From the NCBI GenBank assembly GCA_029879825.1, contig JAOUPL010000038.1, forward strand, positions 1 to 10,094: 10,094 nucleotides of DNA, in the 5' to 3' direction. Below the pieces are notes generated by a model. It was not told where the DNA came from. It ran no database searches and worked only from the letters and a program-made list of their open reading frames with translations. Positions 6,127-10,094 of the stretch are shown in pieces. Position numbers and translations under genes: made by a program. The first letter of the stretch is position 1. Every line of letters starts with the position of its first letter. The DNA is from Candidatus Bathyarchaeota archaeon (GTDB taxonomy: Archaea; Thermoproteota; Bathyarchaeia; Bathyarchaeales; Bathyarchaeaceae).

Positions 6127-7152
6127 ATGAAGGTTGCTGTGTATTACAGCCTTGACGACGTAAGAATCGAGGAAATGCCGACGCCTGAAATAGGACCAGA
6201 AGAAATCTTGGTTGAAATGAAGGCGTGTGGAATATGTGGATCCGACCTTATGGACTGGTATTTAGAGAATCGAGCTCCCTTGGTTCTTGGTCACGAACCC
6301 GCTGGCATTGTTGTAAAAACTGGAGACAAAGTCAAGAATTTCAAGCTTGGAGACCGAGTTTTCGTGCATCATCATGTTGCGTGCCTCACATGTCACTACT
6401 GCCTTCGAGGAGATTACACCATGTGCAAAAAGTTTAGACAGACCCATATACACCCGGGAGGGTTTGCTGAATACTTTAAGGTCCCCGCCCCTAACCTGCA
6501 GATAGACACACTGAAGATTCCGGACAAGATCTCCTTTGGAGAGGCCACTCTCATTGAACCAGTTGCATGCTGCTTAAGAGCATTAAAAAAATGCAATGTT
6601 CAAGACGGAGACACGGTGGTCATCATAGGCGCCGGGCCGTCTGGAATAATCCATACCACGTTTTCAAGAAGCCTTGGAGCGAGCCAAATTATTGTCAGCG
6701 ATTTAGTTAATTACAGGTTGGAAGCGGCTAGAAGATTTGGGGCAGATTTGGCGATAAATCCACGGAGCGAAAGCTTGGTGAAAAAGGTGGAAGAGGTTAC
6801 TAACGGAATGGGCGCAGACGTAGTTGTCGTCACCGCTCCAAGCGTCAAAGCCTTTTCAGAAGGAATGGATGTCTGTCGCAAAGGCGGGACTGTGTGTCTA
6901 TTTGCTCCGACACCACCCAACGAGTATATGCGCGTAAGTCCTCATAGGCTGTTCTTCTCAGAAATCAAGATTATCCCATCCTATTCTACATCTCACATAG
7001 AAACGAGAACCGCTTTAGAACTCATAAGCTCCGGAAGAATCAAGGCGAAAGAACTCATAACGCATCGGTTCCCAATGGATCATATCGAAGAAGCTTTCAA
7101 AACAGCAGCCAAAAGTAAGGAATGCCTGAAAGTAATAGTACTGAACGAATAA
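6127..7152 (+). CDS. Zinc-dependent MDR alcohol/polyol dehydrogenase
   Basis: A medium-chain dehydrogenase that oxidises a secondary alcohol, polyol or amino alcohol with NAD(P), in the cytoplasm. It has 341 residues from ATG 6127. The GroES-like catalytic domain carries Cys34 (CGICGSD), His56-Glu57 (GHEPAG) and Glu144 (LIEPVAC) as catalytic zinc ligands, and Cys86, Cys89, Cys92 and Cys100 as the structural zinc lobe. The Rossmann motif GAGPSG is at 168-173. Asp192 at the end of the second strand (VSDLVNYR) favours NAD over NADP. The C-terminal SYSTSHIETRTALELI segment is typical of the sorbitol/threonine-dehydrogenase-like group. The preferred start gives the usual MKVAVYY beginning and fits a near-leaderless transcript. 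ATG 6094 would add 11 residues. Its paralogue lies at 7698-8726. A substrate such as 2,3-butanediol, suggested by the E1/E2 genes nearby, is only a guess. Confidence 0.92.
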   Translation: MKVAVYYSLDDVRIEEMPTPEIGPEEILVEMKACGICGSDLMDWYLENRAPLVLGHEPAGIVVKTGDKVKNFKLGDRVFVHHHVACLTCHYCLRGDYTMCKKFRQTHIHPGGFAEYFKVPAPNLQIDTLKIPDKISFGEATLIEPVACCLRALKKCNVQDGDTVVIIGAGPSGIIHTTFSRSLGASQIIVSDLVNYRLEAARRFGADLAINPRSESLVKKVEEVTNGMGADVVVVTAPSVKAFSEGMDVCRKGGTVCLFAPTPPNEYMRVSPHRLFFSEIKIIPSYSTSHIETRTALELISSGRIKAKELITHRFPMDHIEEAFKTAAKSKECLKVIVLNE

Positions 7153-7191
7153 GGAAAATTAAGATTCGCTTCTCAGTTGCAAGATGATGAC

Positions 7192-7527
7192 TTACCCACC
7201 CATCGTCGAAAGGATAACTACAATATTCATTATGACCACGAAAGCATAGTAGGCTACGAGAACAATGAGCATTGCCTTGAAAACTTGGCTTGTGAATTTC
7301 CATTCGTGGGGTGCAACCACTTTCTTAGCTGCTACACATAACGCTCCAAAGAGCAATACCAAGCCAATTTTAACCCAAGCGGAAAGAAAAATTCCTATTT
7401 GACCCCAAATGTACAACGTAACTGGATTGGCTTCGTATAACGGCGAAGTTGTCGCTATATCGAGGGCATTCAATAGGAAAAGCGTTGTAAACCAAACTTT
7501 GATAGACGACAACTGTAACCAGTTCAT
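7192..7527 (-). CDS. Small four-helix membrane protein, DUF5658-like
   Basis: From ATG 7527 it has 111 residues, nearly all hydrophobic. Predicted membrane segments lie at about 11-28, 37-53, 54-68 and 83-106, with a short polar loop KKVVAPHEWKF between the third and fourth. The NALD motif in the first helix followed by EANP (32-35) resembles the small DUF5658 membrane family common in archaea, whose function is unknown. A TTG at 7560 would add 11 residues (a basic, Lys/Arg-containing N-terminus). Neither start has a strong Shine-Dalgarno, so the choice is uncertain. A possible TATA-like GAATATAG lies at about 7580-7587 on the minus strand. It is convergent with the first MDR dehydrogenase, divergent from the second, and shows no functional tie to them. 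Confidence 0.8.
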   Translation of the reverse strand: MNWLQLSSIKVWFTTLFLLNALDIATTSPLYEANPVTLYIWGQIGIFLSAWVKIGLVLLFGALCVAAKKVVAPHEWKFTSQVFKAMLIVLVAYYAFVVIMNIVVILSTMGG

Positions 7528-7625
7528 TTTCAACTTCAACCTAGGTATCGTTTGGGGCAATTAACCTTTACTGTCCATCTATATTCTGAAACTTTATTCT
7601 GCTGAAACAAGCCCATGGATACCCG

Positions 7626-7637
7626 AAAATTAAAATC
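7626..7637 (+). promoter_or_regulatory. Weak TATA-like element upstream of the second MDR dehydrogenase
   Basis: AAAATTAAAATC on the plus strand. It is the only A/T-rich candidate in the 7561-7697 divergent gap on that strand. It would give a leader of about 40 bases with the AAGGA Shine-Dalgarno near 7689-7693. Confidence 0.25.
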
Positions 7638-7697
7638 TCGTATGCAACTAGACACAGTTAACCAAAAGAAAGTGAAATCGAGTTGTCGAAGGAAAAA

Positions 7698-8726
7698 ATG
7701 GAAGCCGCCCTGTTATATGGCGTAAAAAACCTCAGAGTCGAAAACATTGATATGCCAGAAGTGGGTCTCGGCGAAATTTTGGTGAAGGTTAGAGCTGCAA
7801 CAACCTGTGGAACCGACGTGAAAATTTTTCAGAGAGGCTACGTGAGCGGAGTAATTCAATACCCAACGGTTTTTGGACACGAGTGGGCTGGAGACGTAGT
7901 CAAAGTTGGTGAAGGTGTTTCTTGGCTGAAAGAGGGCATGCGAGTTAGGGCGGGAAACAGCGCGCCGTGTCTCCGATGCAAAATGTGTCAAAAGGGAAAT
8001 TACAACTTGTGTGAAAACATGATGTGGCTCTGGGGCGCCTACGCCGAATACATCAAAGCTCCAGCGCGTATAGTGATGCTTAACATGCAGGAGATTCCAC
8101 TCAGCATAACCTACGAAGAAGCCGCAGTAACAGAACCCCTAGCTTGCGTCCTCCACGGAATCGAAAAAGCCAACATTAAGCTGGGAGACACTGTGGCCAT
8201 CATTGGCGCGGGACCCATAGGCCTTCTCCATCTGCAAACGGCCAAAAAAATGGGGGCAGAGAAAATCATGATTAGCGACCTCGTTGACGAACGCCTACAA
8301 GTAGCCCAAGAACTCGGCGCCGACGAAACAGCCAACGCCAAACGTGAGGACCCCGTTGAGAAAATCAAACGATTCACCGACGGCTATGGAGCAGACGTTG
8401 TCATCGAGGCTATAGGACTTCCAGCAACCTGGGAGCAAGCGTTAAAAATGGTTAGGAAAGGCGGAACAGTCTTGGAATTCGGCGGATGCCCACCTGGAAC
8501 AGAGATTACGGTTAGAACAGAGTTGCTCCACTATGGAGAGGTAACCATGCTTGGAACGTTTCACGCAACCCCCGCACACTTCAAGAAAGCCTTAAATCTC
8601 ATAGCGTCTGGAACCGTGAAGGTGAAGCCGCTGATAACGCGGCGCATGAAGCTAGATGAGATAAAGGACGCTTTCGAAATATTGACTACATCGAAAAGCG
8701 ACTTAAAAATTGTCATACATTCGTAA
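7698..8726 (+). CDS. Zinc-dependent MDR alcohol/polyol dehydrogenase (second copy type)
   Basis: A 342-residue medium-chain dehydrogenase of the sorbitol/threonine/butanediol-like group. Catalytic zinc ligands are Cys37 (TTCGTD), His61-Glu62 (GHEWAG) and Glu146 (VTEPLAC). Structural zinc cysteines are 91, 94, 97 and 105 (PCLRCKMCQKG). The Rossmann motif GAGPIG is at 170-175, and Asp194 in ISDLVDERL points to NAD. The C-terminal part contains GTFHATPAHFKKALNLIASG, which governs the substrate pocket and differs from the 6127-7152 paralogue (SYSTSHIETRT), so the two probably use different substrates. The start at ATG 7698 follows AAGGA by 4-5 bases and gives the usual MEAALLYG beginning. An in-frame TTG at 7683 would add five residues. 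It has no co-directional neighbour downstream before a convergent gene, so it is probably monocistronic. Confidence 0.92.
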   Translation: MEAALLYGVKNLRVENIDMPEVGLGEILVKVRAATTCGTDVKIFQRGYVSGVIQYPTVFGHEWAGDVVKVGEGVSWLKEGMRVRAGNSAPCLRCKMCQKGNYNLCENMMWLWGAYAEYIKAPARIVMLNMQEIPLSITYEEAAVTEPLACVLHGIEKANIKLGDTVAIIGAGPIGLLHLQTAKKMGAEKIMISDLVDERLQVAQELGADETANAKREDPVEKIKRFTDGYGADVVIEAIGLPATWEQALKMVRKGGTVLEFGGCPPGTEITVRTELLHYGEVTMLGTFHATPAHFKKALNLIASGTVKVKPLITRRMKLDEIKDAFEILTTSKSDLKIVIHS

Positions 8727-8750
8727 GTGTTCTTATGCGCGCGCTGTAGC

Positions 8751-8762
8751 AACAGATCTGTT
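8751..8762 (+). terminator. Palindrome AACAGATCTGTT followed by T-rich tract in the 8727-8802 gap
   Basis: A perfect 12-base palindrome is followed by TGTTTTGCGGTTTTC, 25 bases after the MDR dehydrogenase stop and before the convergent DUF1846 gene. Archaeal termination mainly uses T-rich tracts, so the T-rich part is the more meaningful half. As a hairpin the palindrome would have only a short stem. Confidence 0.3.
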
Positions 8763-8802
8763 TGTTTTGCGGTTTTCAAATAGAATAGTTAGAGACAAAA
8801 GT

Positions 8803-10094
8803 CTAATCGGGAAACGGTAATTTTGCATCTGTCGTTAAATTTAAACCTATCTGATTCAGCGTCTTTTCGTTACCTTCATTCATAAGATGAGTAGTGTGCA
8901 TCTCACAACCTTTCAATTTATCCAGCGCATCTAAGCATCTGCGTGCATTCTCATCCGATACTGCGCTTGCAGCCAGTGCGTTGAGTATTTCTTTTACATC
9001 CAATGATGTGCTGTTTAACCCAATCGTATTCTTTAATTGTATGATGCTTTGGATTACGTTTGGAGATATCACGTCGACTTCATCCGGTATTTTTGCAAGG
9101 ATCTTTGTTGCATTTAGAATCGCCGCTGATTCAGCGTAGAGTAGTGGCGAATTTTTGCCTGTTACAATTACGGTTTTGCCTGATTTCAAAAAGATTTCGA
9201 TTGCCGCGCCACAGAACACCCTTTTATATCCTTTTCCCTCGTCTTTTCTTTCTTTAGCGTCTTCTGCTGCTTCTCTTGCTGGCAGGACAACAGAACGGTC
9301 TTTGGGCTTAACTCCCGCCTTTTTCATGATTTTTTCCATTCTCTCCAATGTATCGTAGAGAGTTTCGCCCTCTACAAATTCTCTGTGATACCTGAAATAG
9401 CGTCTTACGATTTCTTCCTTACTTGCTTCACGTACCACATCATCATCGATTATTCCCCCTTTAACCATGTTGACACCCATGTCAGTTGGTGATTTATATT
9501 TCGCCATTGGATCGTCTTTGTCGACTATCTTATCGATTATTTTTTTCATTATTGCAAAATTTTCCACATCTCTACTGTAATTGATTGCCATTATTCCGTA
9601 TACTTTTTTGTGGAATGGGTCTACAATATTATAATCTCCTATATCCGCGGTTGCTGCTTCGTACGCAATATTTACAGGATGGTTGAGGCTTAGATTCCAT
9701 ACCGGAAACGTCTCAAATTTTGCAAAACCGGACTTAACCCCTCTTTTTCTGTCGTTATAAATTTGCGCCATACAGAATGAGAATTTACCGCTACCTGGCC
9801 CGGGTGCAGTAACAACTACAATCTTTTTTTCAGTATCCACGTACTCTTGTTTGCCATATCCTTTATCGCTTATAACCAAATCCAAATCTTCAGGGTAGTT
9901 TGGTATCTCATAATGTATGAAAACACGTATTCTTCTATTCTGAAGTTTTTGTTTGAATTTTTTCGCTATCAATTCGTTGTTGAACCTATTTATCACTACG
10001 GCAGAGACATCTAGACCCGTCTCGAAAAGATCGTTTATGTCTTTGAGTGTTTGGTCATCATATGTTAATCCAAAGTCTCGTCTAATTTTTCTTC
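8803..10094 (-). CDS. DUF1846 (UPF0371) family protein (partial, N-terminus off the right edge)
   Basis: The visible 429 codons match DUF1846 along their length. They show the LTYDDQTLKDINDLF and VVINRF region, then HYEIPNYPEDLDL, a glycine-rich APGPGSGK loop (9784-9807) that looks like a nucleotide-binding P-loop, and KFETFPVWNLSLNHPVN. AYEAATAD, DPFH, NYSRDVE, SPTDMGVNM, then VTGKNSPLLYAESAAILNA, ISPNVI and KGCEMHTTH follow near the end. The family is about 500 residues long, so roughly 70-80 N-terminal residues lie past the right edge. The frame is open to the last base, and the GTG at 9996 is internal, not the start. The function is unknown; crystal structures exist for bacterial members, but no reaction is established. 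Its codons are richer in A/T-ending forms (ATA, AAA, GAT, TTT) than the E1-E2 genes. The family is best known from bacteria, so transfer into this archaeon is possible. Confidence 0.93.
   Translation of the reverse strand, partial: RKIRRDFGLTYDDQTLKDINDLFETGLDVSAVVINRFNNELIAKKFKQKLQNRRIRVFIHYEIPNYPEDLDLVISDKGYGKQEYVDTEKKIVVVTAPGPGSGKFSFCMAQIYNDRKRGVKSGFAKFETFPVWNLSLNHPVNIAYEAATADIGDYNIVDPFHKKVYGIMAINYSRDVENFAIMKKIIDKIVDKDDPMAKYKSPTDMGVNMVKGGIIDDDVVREASKEEIVRRYFRYHREFVEGETLYDTLERMEKIMKKAGVKPKDRSVVLPAREAAEDAKERKDEGKGYKRVFCGAAIEIFLKSGKTVIVTGKNSPLLYAESAAILNATKILAKIPDEVDVISPNVIQSIIQLKNTIGLNSTSLDVKEILNALAASAVSDENARRCLDALDKLKGCEMHTTHLMNEGNEKTLNQIGLNLTTDAKLPFPD

Noticed and set aside
8736..8745. GC-alternating run after the second MDR dehydrogenase as a possible recombination or Z-DNA site
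   Set aside because: It is too short, and nothing nearby suggests a junction.
1..10094. CRISPR array, tRNA/rRNA genes or mobile element
   Set aside because: I saw no regularly spaced direct repeats, tRNA-like cloverleaf or rRNA signature, and no transposase or integrase coding sequence.

Overview
The window looks like a piece of an archaeal chromosome. Three things support this: a Ygr210/archaeal-type YchF-related GTPase with a GTP-type NKxD motif, AT-rich TATA-like boxes about 25-35 bases upstream of several genes, and a mix of Shine-Dalgarno-led starts (several on TTG or CTG) with a near-leaderless one. A lineage such as Bathyarchaeia or another TACK group is a guess from overall gene style; the sequence here does not prove it. 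I found no rRNA, tRNA, CRISPR array, insertion sequence or phage gene.

Layout from left to right. (1) 1-1025, minus: 5' part of a translation-associated GTPase whose C-terminal TGS region runs off the left edge. (2) 1151-2074, plus: a D-3-phosphoglycerate dehydrogenase-like 2-hydroxyacid dehydrogenase, divergent from the GTPase; it has no ATG/GTG/TTG start in a sensible place and probably starts on CTG. (3) 2082-2357, minus: a decayed C-terminal fragment of a different 2-hydroxyacid dehydrogenase. (4) 2507-5647, plus: a compact three-gene operon for a lipoate-dependent 2-oxoacid (pyruvate/acetoin-type) dehydrogenase complex, E1 alpha, E1 beta and E2, preceded by a TATA-like box and a perfect 14-base palindrome at the predicted transcription start. 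No E3 gene is in the window. (5) 5644-6012, minus: a small cupin convergent with E2. (6) 6127-7152 and 7698-8726, plus: two paralogous zinc-dependent MDR dehydrogenases of the sorbitol/threonine/butanediol type, separated by a convergent/divergent four-helix membrane protein resembling DUF5658 (7192-7527, minus). (7) 8803-10094, minus: most of a DUF1846 (UPF0371) protein, with its N-terminus beyond the right edge and more A/T-rich codon use than its neighbours.

How the genes may work together: E1 alpha/E1 beta/E2 would decarboxylate a 2-oxoacid or cleave acetoin and transfer the acyl group to CoA. The two MDR enzymes could feed that complex by oxidising a polyol or a 2,3-butanediol-like alcohol. 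The link rests only on proximity and family type. I see no strong case for a wholly new system. The points most worth checking are the E1-E2 operon and its neighbours, the operator-like palindrome, the unusual starts, the cofactor signature of the hydroxyacid dehydrogenase, and the DUF1846 gene.
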